A stretch of DNA of 41,253 nucleotides, taken from the NCBI GenBank assembly GCA_017539385.1, contig JAFYHC010000042.1, positions 1 through 41,253 on the forward strand. Reading direction: 5' to 3'. The stretch is from Solobacterium sp. Lineage in GTDB: Bacteria; Bacillota_I; Bacilli_A; Erysipelotrichales; Erysipelotrichaceae. The stretch's first letter is position 1. Each line of letters starts with the position of its first letter. The translations under genes and the position numbers were made by a program. The notes beneath the pieces were generated by a model, which ran no database searches, was not told the DNA's origin, and saw nothing but the letters and a program-made list of their open reading frames with translations. Positions 7,679 to 17,250 of this stretch are shown piece by piece.

Positions 7679-8899
7679 TCAGCCCTGTTTTTCCATGTAT
7701 GCGATCATTGCTTCAGCAGTGCGCTTTGCTTCATCTGCCGCCGCAACGACGGTCCGTGAACCATGTACGACATCGCCTGCCGCAAAGACGCCCGGCCGTG
7801 TGGTCATTCCGTTTTCATCGGTGATCAGCAGGCCTTTTTCATTTCCTTCCAGACCATGTGTGGTCAGGATCAGCTTGTTCTTCGGTGCCTGCGATACTGC
7901 CAGGATCGTAGAATCCGCATGAACCTGCACCGGTTCTTCCTCATAGCCGACGACCTGATTGTCATCATCAAACAGTGCAATTCTAAACACCGGTCCTTCC
8001 TCGGTGATCTTTTCGATCGCATGGCCGAAGACGAACTCTGCTCCATCCAGCCGTGCATAATCCACTTCGTGCTCGCTGGCAGCGATTCTTCTGGAACGTG
8101 CATACAGCGTTACATTTTCCGCACCATGCCGCAAAGCCGTACGGGCAACGTCCATCGCGACATTTCCCATACCGATGACGGCTACGCTTTGTCCCAGACG
8201 GAACGCTCCCGGATTTGCCAGATACGAAATACCGAAGTGTACGTTCGGATAACTTTCTCCTTCAATACCCAGATTCTTCGGACGCCATACACCGGTGCCG
8301 ATAAAGACGGAGGAATATCCATCCCGGAACAGATTATCAATGGTCAGTGCTTCACCCAGCGCGGTATTGGGACGGAACTGGATATCCAGCCGGTCAAGGA
8401 TCTTGCGGTATCTGTCCAGGATCGTCTTGGAAAGACGGAATTCCGGAATACCATATCTGAGCATTCCGCCGATATGATCATTATCATCGAAGATCGTTAC
8501 ATCGTAGCCTGCCTGTGCCAGGACGACCGCTGCCGTCAGACCGGCCGGCCCGCTGCCGATGACAGCTGTGCGCTTTCCCTTCTTTTCCGGCTTTTCAAAC
8601 CGTACACGGTCCAGATAGGCATCGGAAACGAAACGTTCAATACTGAAGAACGATACCGGGCTTCCCTTTCTGCCCAGTACGCAGTGTCCTGCACACTGTG
8701 CCTGATGATCGCAGACAATTGCACAGAATACAGACATCGGATTATTTTCGAATAACTGCTTTCCGGCATCCATCAGTTTGTTTTCTTTGAATTTCTTGAT
8801 CACCTGCGGAATCGGTGTGTGGATCGGACATCCTTTCTGACACATCGGCACCTTGCACTGCAGGCACCGGTTTGCTTCATTCATTATGACAAGAGCCAT
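7679..8899 (-). CDS. GltD-like NAD(P)-dependent flavin/iron-sulfur oxidoreductase
   Basis: This 406-residue protein resembles the small subunit of glutamate synthase. An N-terminal ferredoxin-like region has Cys clusters CLQCKVPMCQKGCPIHTP (residues 12-29) and CAIVCDHQAQCAGHC, expected to bind two 4Fe-4S centres. An FAD-binding GSGPAGLTAA and an NAD(P)-binding GMGNVAMD follow, and the C-terminal GVFAAGDVVHGSRTVV closes the FAD site. No GltA/GltB large subunit is adjacent, so it is more likely a stand-alone electron-transfer subunit for another partner than glutamate synthase itself. GGGAGG lies five bases before the ATG. Confidence 0.88.
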   Translation of the reverse strand: MALVIMNEANRCLQCKVPMCQKGCPIHTPIPQVIKKFKENKLMDAGKQLFENNPMSVFCAIVCDHQAQCAGHCVLGRKGSPVSFFSIERFVSDAYLDRVRFEKPEKKGKRTAVIGSGPAGLTAAVVLAQAGYDVTIFDDNDHIGGMLRYGIPEFRLSKTILDRYRKILDRLDIQFRPNTALGEALTIDNLFRDGYSSVFIGTGVWRPKNLGIEGESYPNVHFGISYLANPGAFRLGQSVAVIGMGNVAMDVARTALRHGAENVTLYARSRRIAASEHEVDYARLDGAEFVFGHAIEKITEEGPVFRIALFDDDNQVVGYEEEPVQVHADSTILAVSQAPKNKLILTTHGLEGNEKGLLITDENGMTTRPGVFAAGDVVHGSRTVVAAADEAKRTAEAMIAYMEKQG

Positions 8900-8967
8900 G
8901 GTTACCTCCCTGTTTCTACCATAAAATTTTAGCGGTCAATTTGTACGTATACCATGGACAATCACAA

Positions 8968-9273
8968 CTACTTTATGGCATTTTCGTCCTGATTTTCTTC
9001 TTCTTCGGCATAATCGTATTGATCTGCCAGTGTGTGCGCATGCAGAAAAAACATGCCCAGCGCTATCATGCACACCAGTTCACCTGCTATTCCGCATACG
9101 AATGCACTTACCGCCAGGATGACGCATGCCGACACGATCCTGCGCCGGGCAAAGAAATACCCTGCCGCAATGCCCGCCATGACCATGAACAGGATTCCTG
9201 CAAAAACAGCCAGCTCACTGCCCTCTTTTGCAAGAAGCCAGCGCATCATTCCAAACCAGAGAAATGCCTTCAT
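8968..9273 (-). CDS. Small membrane protein, unknown function
   Basis: This 101-residue protein has two or three hydrophobic helices (about residues 20-42 and 46-78) and a short acidic tail (DYAEEEENQDENAIK). No family is recognised. GGGAG lies about six bases before the ATG. It follows the DAK1_2-like gene by 54 bases on the same strand with no terminator between them, so co-transcription is likely. Confidence 0.65.
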   Translation of the reverse strand: MKAFLWFGMMRWLLAKEGSELAVFAGILFMVMAGIAAGYFFARRRIVSACVILAVSAFVCGIAGELVCMIALGMFFLHAHTLADQYDYAEEEENQDENAIK

Positions 9274-9327
9274 CTCTTACTCCCACTACAAAGAAACATA
9301 GAAGACATCCTGTCCTCTCTGCATCGA

Positions 9328-9585
9328 TTAACCCTTGAGACCTTCTTCCTGTCTCTGCATGTTTTCTACGACAACATCGTAGATATCACCGATCGACTGT
9401 CCATATTCCAGAACAAGCCACGGCTCATTGGTATGGAAATGGATCTTGATCAATGTATCATCACCGACGACCAGCAGGCAGTCGCCTTTGAAGTGTTCTG
9501 TTATATAATCATGAATTTCATCTTCATCGAGGTCTTCTCCCTCGATCAGAAGCTGGGTATCAAATTTGAATTCCAACTGTGCCAT
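9328..9585 (-). CDS. Stand-alone DAK1_2-like domain (C-terminal part of FakA/YloV-type proteins)
   Basis: This 85-residue protein resembles only the last part of fatty-acid kinase FakA (the DAK1_2 domain). LEFKFDTQLLIEG is the strand that opens the domain, and LIKIHFHTNEPWLVLEYG matches the conserved KVHVHTDxPGxVLxxA segment. IENM-like VENMQRQEEG ends it. The kinase (DAK2) part is absent and the gene has its own promoter and ribosome binding site, so it looks like a designed small protein, not a decayed gene. It might bind acyl carrier FakB-like (DegV) proteins or modulate FakA; that is inference. Confidence 0.7.
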   Translation of the reverse strand: MAQLEFKFDTQLLIEGEDLDEDEIHDYITEHFKGDCLLVVGDDTLIKIHFHTNEPWLVLEYGQSIGDIYDVVVENMQRQEEGLKG

Positions 9586-9609
9586 AGTTAACCTCCACTA
9601 ACGCTATAG

Positions 9610-9637
9610 ATTCTAACACATTCTGGGCCTAAGGCAA
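9610..9637 (-). promoter_or_regulatory. Promoter of the DAK1_2-like gene
   Basis: Minus-strand TTGCCT (9637-9632), a 16-base spacer and TAGAAT (9615-9610) preceded by TGT. The predicted start is 9603, giving an 18-base leader with GGAGG. The -35 begins four bases from the stop of the upstream glycoside hydrolase gene. Confidence 0.75.
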
Positions 9638-9640
9638 CTC

Positions 9641-11584
9641 TCAATCATCGTAGCGGAAAACCGGTACATTGACTGTTTCCGGATCACTTTTGCCATCCTC
9701 ACCAAGCTGTGCGATATCCGGCAGTTCATCGTCATCCGAAAGATCTTCCGGGAATTTCAGGTCGATCGTATCGACTTTTACATTCTTGGAAGAATCCGGT
9801 CCGTCAAAGTCCAGGAACAGATCATCTGTATCACCGATCACGAAATCATCGGTCAGGCTGAAGTCATCGCTGTCTTCCGGGAATGCGATCTCTTCATCTG
9901 CCAGCAGCTGCAGATTGCCGTCTGCTGCAGGAGCAGTCTCTGCGGCTGTTTCCGCAGCCGTTTCTTCCTGCGGCTGTACGGATGCAGGTTCTTCCACAGT
10001 TGCTTCGTCAATGACTGCTTCTTCCGCCTTCTTTGCGAATTCCGCATAGTCTTCTTCCTGTGCCTTGCGCAGACGGATCGCCATGTATTGTTTGCCTGGA
10101 AGTTCCACACGGAACGCACCGTGATAGATTCCCTGTGTCACGATCTTCATATTCCATGTATCGATCACTTCAGCAACGAAGTCCGTCGTATCATCGATGT
10201 GGAAATCACGCCAGGACGGACGCATGAAGCTGTAATAGAAGAGATACATGGACTTTACAGACTTGCTCCATTCGTTTTCCGGAACAGCGCATACGTCATC
10301 CCAGTTCATAGACATCGGTGCAAGACCGCTGCCCGGCACTTCATCCAGCACATCCAGAAGCAGCTCAAACCGCTTCCAGCTTTCTCCATGCAGTGTTCCG
10401 CCATGCGACCACCAGAGTTTGTCATCGTCACTCAGATATGTTTCACCATGCCCCGGGTAACCGCCGCGCACAGCCGTTTCCCAGAATCTCCGCAGCATTT
10501 CTTCCGGCGTAATGCTGCCCCAGCCATACGGCAGGTTTCCTTCGTATGCGATCTCATCCATCAATACCGGCTTATGGAAGCGCGCACGCAGTTCATCGGT
10601 GAGTTCTGCGCCTTTGTACAGATCGATCCGCTGGAAGGATACATGTGTGATCCACGGACGGCTGTGATCAAACATCAGCCTGCAGTTATGAATGGAACGC
10701 AGATGTCCGTACGGATCCTTCTGCACCAGTGTATTGCCGAAGCGTTCCCAGTCTTCCGTTGTCTTGGCAGTCATGAGATCGTATTCATTTGCCAGGCTCC
10801 ACCATACATTGGCAAAAGCAGAGAAACGTGCTGTCACATAGCGCCAGTACAGATCATCCTGTTCTTTTGTCATTGTGCTGAATCCCCAGCGGTCATACGG
10901 ATGCATGAGGATCAGATCTGCCTGCACACCGATCTCACCAAGTTTGCGGATACTGTCTTCCACATTCTGGAAGTAAGCCGGCACAAAACGTGTATAGTCG
11001 AAATTGTTTTCGTCCTTCTTATTGAAGTATTCCATGAAATTCTCTGCAGTAAGATCTGCCGTATCGACCGGTGTTCCTTCATACGGGAACACAGTCGGAT
11101 CTTTCAGATTCCATACATAATGTTTCGGGAACACGCAGAAGCGGATCTTATTGAAGCGTGCTTCCTGCAGATACTTCAGTGTTTCAGCCTTTGTATCGTC
11201 ATCCTGCAGATGCCATACATATGCCGTTGTTCCAATTGGGTGGAATGGCGTGCCGTCTGCGTATGCAAAATGATATACATCATTCACATGGACCGGACCA
11301 TGCTGTCCTTCATCCGCATCGGTCACGTAGAAATAACCCGACATCGCATCGGATAAAAACGACGCCCGGATCACATACGAATATTTTCCGGTGTACGAAG
11401 GCATGAAGCGGATCCGGTAAATACCATCCCCGTCGTAGAAGCCTTCCACGACCTTACTTTCTTCTTTTCCGGAGAAAATTCCTTCCAGATGCTGTTCCGT
11501 AAACGGATTGCCTTCGGACGGACCAGCCAGACTGAGTTCAAACACACCCCATTTTTTAACTTCCATATTATGTACCGGACTCAT
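9641..11584 (-). CDS. Intracellular glycoside hydrolase (DUF5060-DUF4038-DUF5605 type) with acidic tail
   Basis: This 647-residue protein begins with a DUF5060 beta domain (about 5-90). A DUF4038-type TIM barrel (about 100-420) follows, with candidate catalytic acids in SLANEYD and MDEIAYEG, and then a DUF5605-like beta domain to about residue 507. The family includes apiosidase-like enzymes acting on plant or microbial glycans; the substrate is uncertain. There is no signal peptide, so it acts inside the cell on imported oligosaccharides. Residues 508-647 are an unusual disordered Asp/Glu-rich extension (AAETAAETAPAADG, FPEDSDDFSLTDDF). AGGGGG lies about eleven bases before the ATG. Confidence 0.82.
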   Translation of the reverse strand: MSPVHNMEVKKWGVFELSLAGPSEGNPFTEQHLEGIFSGKEESKVVEGFYDGDGIYRIRFMPSYTGKYSYVIRASFLSDAMSGYFYVTDADEGQHGPVHVNDVYHFAYADGTPFHPIGTTAYVWHLQDDDTKAETLKYLQEARFNKIRFCVFPKHYVWNLKDPTVFPYEGTPVDTADLTAENFMEYFNKKDENNFDYTRFVPAYFQNVEDSIRKLGEIGVQADLILMHPYDRWGFSTMTKEQDDLYWRYVTARFSAFANVWWSLANEYDLMTAKTTEDWERFGNTLVQKDPYGHLRSIHNCRLMFDHSRPWITHVSFQRIDLYKGAELTDELRARFHKPVLMDEIAYEGNLPYGWGSITPEEMLRRFWETAVRGGYPGHGETYLSDDDKLWWSHGGTLHGESWKRFELLLDVLDEVPGSGLAPMSMNWDDVCAVPENEWSKSVKSMYLFYYSFMRPSWRDFHIDDTTDFVAEVIDTWNMKIVTQGIYHGAFRVELPGKQYMAIRLRKAQEEDYAEFAKKAEEAVIDEATVEEPASVQPQEETAAETAAETAPAADGNLQLLADEEIAFPEDSDDFSLTDDFVIGDTDDLFLDFDGPDSSKNVKVDTIDLKFPEDLSDDDELPDIAQLGEDGKSDPETVNVPVFRYDD

Positions 11585-11616
11585 ATCTCATGTACCCCCT
11601 GAATTCATACAGGCAT

Positions 11617-11647
11617 ATTATACCAAAGAACGTTTAATATTGCTCAA
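11617..11647 (-). promoter_or_regulatory. Promoter of the glycoside hydrolase gene, inside the end of hisE
   Basis: Minus-strand TATAAT (11622-11617) is preceded by TGG. A weak -35 TTGAGC (11647-11642) is 19 bases upstream. No terminator separates hisE from this gene, so read-through from the his operon is also possible. Confidence 0.65.
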
Positions 11648-11957
11648 TTGGCTTTCTTTCTGCTTTGAGATTGTGCTGCTTCAGGGATCTTTCCTGCATA
11701 CATGCACCGATTTCTTCCAATGTGACGCCTTTTTCCACCAGCAGCACGATCAGATGATACAGCAGATCATTGACTTCCCCGATCAGTTCTTCTTTGTCAT
11801 CGTGCAGCGAAGCAATGATGACTTCTGTGCTTTCTTCCCCGAATTTCTTCAGGATCTTATCCAGTCCCTTCGCATACAGATAGGCTGTATAGCTTCCTTC
11901 TTCGGGATTCTGTTTCCTGTCTGCAGCGATCGCATATAATTCTTCCAGTTCTTTCAC
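11634..11957 (-). CDS. hisE: Phosphoribosyl-ATP diphosphatase
   Basis: This 107-residue enzyme hydrolyses PR-ATP to PR-AMP and diphosphate, the second step of histidine synthesis. The all-alpha MazG-like fold is evident from [17 protein letters not shown] and [13 protein letters not shown], which carry the metal-binding acidic residues. The start is a GTG overlapping the hisI stop (GTGA), with AAGGAG nine bases upstream. The longer ATG frame would run 40 bases into hisI and adds non-conserved residues. It is separate from hisI, unlike the fused hisIE of many bacteria, and is the last gene of the his operon. Confidence 0.95.
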   Translation of the reverse strand: MKELEELYAIAADRKQNPEEGSYTAYLYAKGLDKILKKFGEESTEVIIASLHDDKEELIGEVNDLLYHLIVLLVEKGVTLEEIGACMQERSLKQHNLKAERKPIEQY

Positions 11958-12283
11958 AGGATCTCTTCTCCTTCCAGTGTCCGATAGAAGCAACTGTATT
12001 TGCCAGTGTGGCAGGCCGCTCCATCCTGATGCACTTTCAATAACAGCGTATCCCCGTCGCAGTCTACGAGGATCTCTTTGACATGCTGGTAGTGTCCGCT
12101 TGTCTCTCCTTTCATCCAGAGTTCATTGCGGGAACGGGACCAGTAGACTGCCTTGCCGGTCTCAATGGTTTTCTGCAGGCTTTCTTCGTTCATATATGCC
12201 AGCATCAGTACCTGTCCGCTTTCTGCATCCTGGGCGATGCACGGCACCAGACCGTTTCCTTTTTCGAAATCAATATGAATCAT
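11954..12283 (-). CDS. hisI: Phosphoribosyl-AMP cyclohydrolase
   Basis: This 109-residue zinc enzyme opens the adenine ring of PR-AMP (third step). Typical blocks are [34 protein letters not shown] and the metal-binding [15 protein letters not shown], then [13 protein letters not shown] with the zinc cysteines. Length is normal for the monofunctional form. It overlaps hisF and hisE by four bases each. Confidence 0.97.
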   Translation of the reverse strand: MIHIDFEKGNGLVPCIAQDAESGQVLMLAYMNEESLQKTIETGKAVYWSRSRNELWMKGETSGHYQHVKEILVDCDGDTLLLKVHQDGAACHTGKYSCFYRTLEGEEIL

Positions 12284-13041
12284 AGGCGTACCGGGATCCC
12301 CCTTTCTCTGAGATACTGCTTAGTCTGTCCCACCGTGAGTTCTCCATAATGGAACAGACTCGCTGCCAGAGCCGCATCCGCCGCATCTTCTTCAAATACT
12401 TCCGCAAAGTGGGCAAGACTTCCGCATCCCCCGCTTGCGATGACCGGCACCGATACAGCATTGCGCACTGCCTTCAGCAGCGGAATGTCATAGCCTGCCT
12501 TTGTGCCATCTGCGTCCATGCTGGTTAACAGGATCTCACCTGCACCAAGTTCTGTGCCTTTCTTTGCCCATTCCAAAGCATCAAGACCGGTATCGATCCG
12601 TCCGCCGTTGATCACCACATTCCATCCTGTGCCGTCACTGCGCATGCGTGCATCAATGGCCAGCACGACGCACTGATTTCCAAAGGCGGCCGCACCGTCT
12701 TTGAGCAATTGCGGATCGCGTACGGCGGCACTGTTGAGTGAGCACTTGTCCGCACCGGCCCTCAGCATGCGGCGCATATCATCGACCGTGCGGATCCCGC
12801 CGCCGACCGTAAAGGGAATGTAGATGGTCTTTGCGACATCACGGACGACCTGCACCATGGTTTCACGGCCTTCGTGTGTCGCGGTAATATCCAGGAAGAC
12901 CAGTTCATCTGCACCCTGCTCATAATAGCGGCGTGCCAGTTCGACCGGGTCGCCGACTTCCTTCAGACCGACGAAGTTAATGCCTTTGACCGTCTTGCCG
13001 TCCCGTACATCGAGGCACGGAATAATGCGTTTTGTTAACAT
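12280..13041 (-). CDS. hisF: Imidazole glycerol phosphate synthase, cyclase subunit
   Basis: This 253-residue TIM barrel works with HisH to make imidazole glycerol phosphate and AICAR. It begins [15 protein letters not shown], with the catalytic Asp in CLDVRDG. The second catalytic Asp lies in LAIDAR, and phosphate-binding loops are visible in PFTVGGGIR and [10 protein letters not shown] chose ATG 13041 because AGGAGG (13050-13045) sits just upstream; an in-frame start 15 bases earlier would place that site inside the gene. It overlaps hisA by seven bases. Confidence 0.97.
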   Translation of the reverse strand: MLTKRIIPCLDVRDGKTVKGINFVGLKEVGDPVELARRYYEQGADELVFLDITATHEGRETMVQVVRDVAKTIYIPFTVGGGIRTVDDMRRMLRAGADKCSLNSAAVRDPQLLKDGAAAFGNQCVVLAIDARMRSDGTGWNVVINGGRIDTGLDALEWAKKGTELGAGEILLTSMDADGTKAGYDIPLLKAVRNAVSVPVIASGGCGSLAHFAEVFEEDAADAALAASLFHYGELTVGQTKQYLRERGIPVRL

Positions 13042-13760
13042 GACTTCCTCCTGCACCAGGCAATGGCTTCCGCCAGATCCAATGTACCGGAATAGACCGC
13101 CTTGCCGGTGATCGCGCCATAGATGCCAAGAGCTTCCAATTGCTGTATATGCGAAAGATCCCGCACACCGCCGCTTGCGATCAATTGCAGCGATGTCTGC
13201 TTCTGCAGCTCTTCCAGCATAGTCGTATTGGGACCGTTGAGCGTACCGTCTTTGGAAATATCCGTCACAATAACCGTACGCACGCCAAATTCTTCCATCC
13301 TGCGGGCAAGATCGATGTAGGAGATCTTTGAGACCGTCAGCCAGCCGCTGCCGGCTGCGAAGCCGTCTTTGCAGTCGATCCCGACAGCGATCTTTTCGCC
13401 ATAGCGTGCTGCGGCTTCCTGTACAAGCGAAGGATCTTCCAGCGCTGCTGTACCAAGGATCACCCGGGCTGCACCGGCTTCCAGATACCGCTCAATATCT
13501 TCCATTGTCCGGATCCCGCCGCCGACTTCCGCCGGCATATTCACCGCCGCAATGGCTTCTTTGATCGTTTCAAAATTCCTGCGGCTTCCATACCGTGCCC
13601 CGTCCAGATCCACCAGATGCAGAAAGTCTGCACCAAGTGCATCGAAGCGCTTCGCCGTATCCAGCACACTGTCCGCCACGACCGTCTTTTCTTCGAAGCG
13701 TCCCTGAAACAGACGGACCGGACGTCCGTCCATAATATCAATTGCCGGCAAAAGAATCAT
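13035..13760 (-). CDS. hisA: ProFAR isomerase
   Basis: This 241-residue TIM barrel converts ProFAR to [25 protein letters not shown] carries the first catalytic Asp. [15 protein letters not shown] and [13 protein letters not shown] carry the phosphate loop and the second Asp, and LIASGGV the C-terminal phosphate site. It starts within hisH (ATGA overlap) and is paralogous to hisF next to it. Confidence 0.97.
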   Translation of the reverse strand: MILLPAIDIMDGRPVRLFQGRFEEKTVVADSVLDTAKRFDALGADFLHLVDLDGARYGSRRNFETIKEAIAAVNMPAEVGGGIRTMEDIERYLEAGAARVILGTAALEDPSLVQEAAARYGEKIAVGIDCKDGFAAGSGWLTVSKISYIDLARRMEEFGVRTVIVTDISKDGTLNGPNTTMLEELQKQTSLQLIASGGVRDLSHIQQLEALGIYGAITGKAVYSGTLDLAEAIAWCRRKSC

Positions 13761-14368
13761 GCGAATTCCTCCGTATAATAGCGCAGGATCGCCAGTCCGT
13801 CCGGTCCGCTTTTTTCCGGATGGAACTGGGCACCCAGCACATTGTCTTTTCCAACCAGTCCGGGTATGGTCATCGTTCCGTATTGCGATACGGCAATGCG
13901 GTCTTCTTCCCGGCAGTCTTTTGCATAATACGAATGCACATAGTATACATACGGATCGTGTCCCAACTTTTTGCGCAATGGATGATCACCGGTGAATTCC
14001 AGCTGGTTCCAGCCGATCTGCGGAATACGCACCGCCGTATCTTCCATACGGACAATATGCCCTTTCAGAAAGCCGAATCCTTCCGTCTTTCCGTTTTCTT
14101 CGCTTTCTTCAAACAGCATCTGCATGCCCAGGCATATTCCCAATAACGGCTTCCCTTCACTGACCATCTTCTTTACCGGGGCATACAGACCTCTTGCCTG
14201 TATGTTTTCCATGCAGTCACGAAATGCGCCGACACCCGGCAAAATCAGCTTTGTGCACTTCTGCAGCACGGCGATATCATCCGTGATCACATTTTTCTTC
14301 TGCAACAGATCCAGTGCATTCTGCACGCTCTGCAGATTGCCCATGCCATAGTCAATGATCCCGATCAT
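13757..14368 (-). CDS. hisH: Imidazole glycerol phosphate synthase, glutaminase subunit
   Basis: This 203-residue class I amidotransferase supplies ammonia to HisF. It starts [19 protein letters not shown]. The nucleophile Cys is in [15 protein letters not shown], and the His/Glu of the triad are in AQFHPEKSG near the C-terminus. The YYVHSYY block is typical of HisH. It overlaps hisB and hisA by four bases each. Confidence 0.97.
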   Translation of the reverse strand: MIGIIDYGMGNLQSVQNALDLLQKKNVITDDIAVLQKCTKLILPGVGAFRDCMENIQARGLYAPVKKMVSEGKPLLGICLGMQMLFEESEENGKTEGFGFLKGHIVRMEDTAVRIPQIGWNQLEFTGDHPLRKKLGHDPYVYYVHSYYAKDCREEDRIAVSQYGTMTIPGLVGKDNVLGAQFHPEKSGPDGLAILRYYTEEFA

Positions 14369-14949
14369 TCCAGCATCCCCTTGGAACTTGGTATGGCGGT
14401 GCCACTCACCAGCACGGCCTGCTTCAGCGCTCTTGCCAGTGCCTTGAAGATGGCTTCTGCCTTATGGTGGTCGTTTTCCCCATAGAGCACATTGACATGC
14501 AGGGTGATGCCCGCCGCAAAGGCAAACGCACGCAGGAATTCCTGTACCATTTCCGTTGACATTGCACCGATCTGTTCCCGGCGGAAGTCGCAGTGGAACA
14601 CCAGATACGGACGTCCGCTGATGTCCAGATCTACCACTGCCAGTGTTTCATCCATCGGCATCCGGAAGCTTCCATAGCGCGTAATGCCGCGCCGCTCTCC
14701 AAGACACTGTTTCATTAACGTGCCCAATACGATTCCGCAGTCTTCGATCGTATGATGATCGCATACCTGCAGATCGCCTACTGCTTTCAGATCCAGATCA
14801 AATCCGGAATGAAAGGCAAACAATTCCAGCATATGATCGAAGAACCCGATCCCGGTCGATACATCTGCCCTGCCATTTCCTTCCAATGCAAGTGACGCAG
14901 TAATATCTGTTTCTTTTGTCGTGCGTGTCAGCTGTGCTTCCCGTTTCAT
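14365..14949 (-). CDS. hisB: Imidazoleglycerol-phosphate dehydratase
   Basis: This 194-residue manganese enzyme dehydrates IGP to imidazole-acetol phosphate. Metal-binding motifs [33 protein letters not shown] and [16 protein letters not shown] are intact. It is the monofunctional form; no phosphatase domain is fused. I chose ATG 14949, which overlaps the hisC stop as ATGA. The frame open upstream lies in hisC and is not conserved. Confidence 0.97.
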   Translation of the reverse strand: MKREAQLTRTTKETDITASLALEGNGRADVSTGIGFFDHMLELFAFHSGFDLDLKAVGDLQVCDHHTIEDCGIVLGTLMKQCLGERRGITRYGSFRMPMDETLAVVDLDISGRPYLVFHCDFRREQIGAMSTEMVQEFLRAFAFAAGITLHVNVLYGENDHHKAEAIFKALARALKQAVLVSGTAIPSSKGMLE

Positions 14950-15971
14950 CGTATCTGTTCCTCCACGGTCTTTAACACTTCCATGATCAATTCCATTTCT
15001 TCTTCTGTACCGATCGTAATGCGGAATGCATCTGTACCGGCATAATTGCGGATCACGATATTCTTTTCGGCAAATGCCGCAAGCAATTGCTCTTTGCATG
15101 CACTTTTCCCATACAGGAAATTTGCCTGGCTTGGATAGAGATGCACGGCAGTCAGATCTTTTGCCTGTTCATACAGTGCATGACGGCGTGCTTTTACTGC
15201 TTCTGCATACTGCAGCAATTCCTTCGCATGGGATAAAACGATCGAAGCCGCCTTCATACTGAAGGAATTCAGTGCATACGGCACATAGGCTTTGCGCAGC
15301 TCTTCCGCATTGTCTGCAGCACACACCAGGAACCCGGTGCGCAGACCGGCAAGTCCATATGCCTTGGACAATGTCCGGGTCACATAGAGATTGGCATAGT
15401 CTTCCGTCAGATATACACAGCTTGGTACATCTGCGAATTCAATATATGCTTCATCGATCACGACCGGCATCTCCGGGAATGCCCGCACGATCTGCAGGAC
15501 CTCATCATTCTCCAGGCAGATCCCGCTTGGATTATTGGGATTGGAGAACAGGATCATGGAAATATCCTGTTCTTTTGCCCATGCAATGAAATCTTCGACA
15601 TGGAAATCACCGGTAAGATCAATGGGATATTTGCATACCGATGCCCCATAGGAAGAGGCATAGTAATCGTACATGGAGAAATCCGGATCCAGTGTTGCAA
15701 GTGCCTTCCCCGGTCCAAGGAACGTACCGATCAGATAGCCAAGGATCTGATCGGAGCCATTGCCGGCCAGCAATTGTTCTTTCCGGACACCGATCGCTTC
15801 TGCATATGCTTCGCGCAGTTCATTCTGCAGGCTGTCGGGATAGCGGTGAAAGGCAATCTCACCAAGACTGTCTGCGATTTCCTGCACGATGGCATCATCC
15901 AGCGGCAGGGAGCGCTCATTGGCATTCAGCAGGATCCCTGTCTGTACATGCGTTTCATACGTTGTCTTCAT
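14946..15971 (-). CDS. hisC: Histidinol-phosphate aminotransferase
   Basis: This 341-residue PLP enzyme (fold type I) transaminates imidazole-acetol phosphate with glutamate. Visible features are LLNANER at the N-terminus, [30 protein letters not shown] and the PLP lysine in [16 protein letters not shown]. The start at 15971 follows AGGAG and gives the usual N-terminus; upstream codons in the same frame belong to hisD. It overlaps hisD by 17 bases. Confidence 0.97.
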   Translation of the reverse strand: MKTTYETHVQTGILLNANERSLPLDDAIVQEIADSLGEIAFHRYPDSLQNELREAYAEAIGVRKEQLLAGNGSDQILGYLIGTFLGPGKALATLDPDFSMYDYYASSYGASVCKYPIDLTGDFHVEDFIAWAKEQDISMILFSNPNNPSGICLENDEVLQIVRAFPEMPVVIDEAYIEFADVPSCVYLTEDYANLYVTRTLSKAYGLAGLRTGFLVCAADNAEELRKAYVPYALNSFSMKAASIVLSHAKELLQYAEAVKARRHALYEQAKDLTAVHLYPSQANFLYGKSACKEQLLAAFAEKNIVIRNYAGTDAFRITIGTEEEMELIMEVLKTVEEQIR

Positions 15972-17250
15972 GTCTGCTCCTGACCAGCACGGCATTGGCA
16001 TGCCCATGCAGATGTTCCTGTTCTGCCATTGATTCAATATACGCTGCGCCCTTGTCCAGTGCTTCTTTTGTATAGTGCAGGAAGGATGACTTCTTGATAA
16101 ATGCATCGACGCCCAGTGCACTGGAGAAGCGCGCTGTTCCGCCGGTCGGCAGGACGTGGTTGGTGCCGCCATAGTAGTCACCGATGCTTTCACATGTATA
16201 GTAGCCCATGAACACACTGCCGGCATGACGCACCCGGTTCAATACCTTCATGGGATCTTCAATCATCAGTTCCAGATGTTCCGGCGCAATGGCATTGGAG
16301 AATTCAATACACTCTTCGATCGTATCGCACACGATCGCTGTTCCGTATGTCCGGATACTTTCTTCGGCAATAGCCCGCCGCGGCAGTGCAGCCAGCTGTT
16401 TTTCCAGCTCTTTGTTCACGGCATCCAGTACATTGCGGTCCGTCGTCAGCAGGATCGCACTTGCCATTGGATCGTGCTCTGCCTGGGACAGCAGATCGGC
16501 TGTCACATAGACAGGATCTGCCCCGCTGTCTGCGATCACCAGGATCTCGCTCGGTCCGGCGATCATATCGATATCGACCTTTCCAAATACCAGTTTCTTC
16601 GCCGCTGCCACATAGATATTGCCCGGGCCGACGATCTTATCGACCGGACGGATCGTTTCGGTCCCGTATGCCAGCGCACCAATTGCCTGTGCACCGCCGA
16701 TCTTATAGATCTCATCAACACCTGCCAGTTTTGCGGCAAATGCAATATTGGGATGGATAGAGCCTTCTTTGTCGGGCGGCGTGACCATGACGATGCGCTC
16801 GACACCTGCCACTTTGGCAGGAAGTGCATTCATCAATACGCTGCTTGGATACTGCGCACGTCCGCCCGGCACATAGATGCCGATGCTGTCCAATGGCAGT
16901 ACTCTTTGTCCCAGATATACACCGTCTTCTTTCTGCAGCAGATAGGAGTTCTGCTTCTGTGCCATGTGGAAGTACAGGATATTCTCTTTTGCTTTCTGCA
17001 TCGATTCCATAAAGAACGGATCGCATTTGGAGGCAGCCTGTGCCAGTTCTTCTTCCGTCACCCGCCACGATGTCATTTCAATGCCGTCAAACTGTCTGGT
17101 ATAGCGGAAACATGCGGCATCTTTTTCTTTTTTGACTGCAGAGAGGATATCCATGGCTGCGTGCATGACAGAATCCGGAATATCCGTCATCCGGCTGTCA
17201 AGGAATTCCCGCAGCTGTTTTGTATTATTCGGACTGATTTCTCGAAGCAT
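15955..17250 (-). CDS. hisD: Histidinol dehydrogenase
   Basis: This 431-residue zinc enzyme performs the two final NAD-dependent oxidations from histidinol to histidine. SIGIYVPGGRAQYPSSVLMNA, VDKIVGPGNIYVAAAKK, DMIAGPSEILVIAD, LLSQAEHDP and the catalytic NAIAPEHLEL are all present, and TNHVLPTGGTARFSS near the end. It overlaps hisG by 26 bases and hisC by 17. Confidence 0.97.
   Translation of the reverse strand: MLREISPNNTKQLREFLDSRMTDIPDSVMHAAMDILSAVKKEKDAACFRYTRQFDGIEMTSWRVTEEELAQAASKCDPFFMESMQKAKENILYFHMAQKQNSYLLQKEDGVYLGQRVLPLDSIGIYVPGGRAQYPSSVLMNALPAKVAGVERIVMVTPPDKEGSIHPNIAFAAKLAGVDEIYKIGGAQAIGALAYGTETIRPVDKIVGPGNIYVAAAKKLVFGKVDIDMIAGPSEILVIADSGADPVYVTADLLSQAEHDPMASAILLTTDRNVLDAVNKELEKQLAALPRRAIAEESIRTYGTAIVCDTIEECIEFSNAIAPEHLELMIEDPMKVLNRVRHAGSVFMGYYTCESIGDYYGGTNHVLPTGGTARFSSALGVDAFIKKSSFLHYTKEALDKGAAYIESMAEQEHLHGHANAVLVRSRHEDNV

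Noticed and set aside
7679..8899. Glutamate synthase small subunit (gltD) proper
   Set aside because: No large subunit is adjacent and many unrelated flavoproteins share this architecture, so no gene symbol was given.
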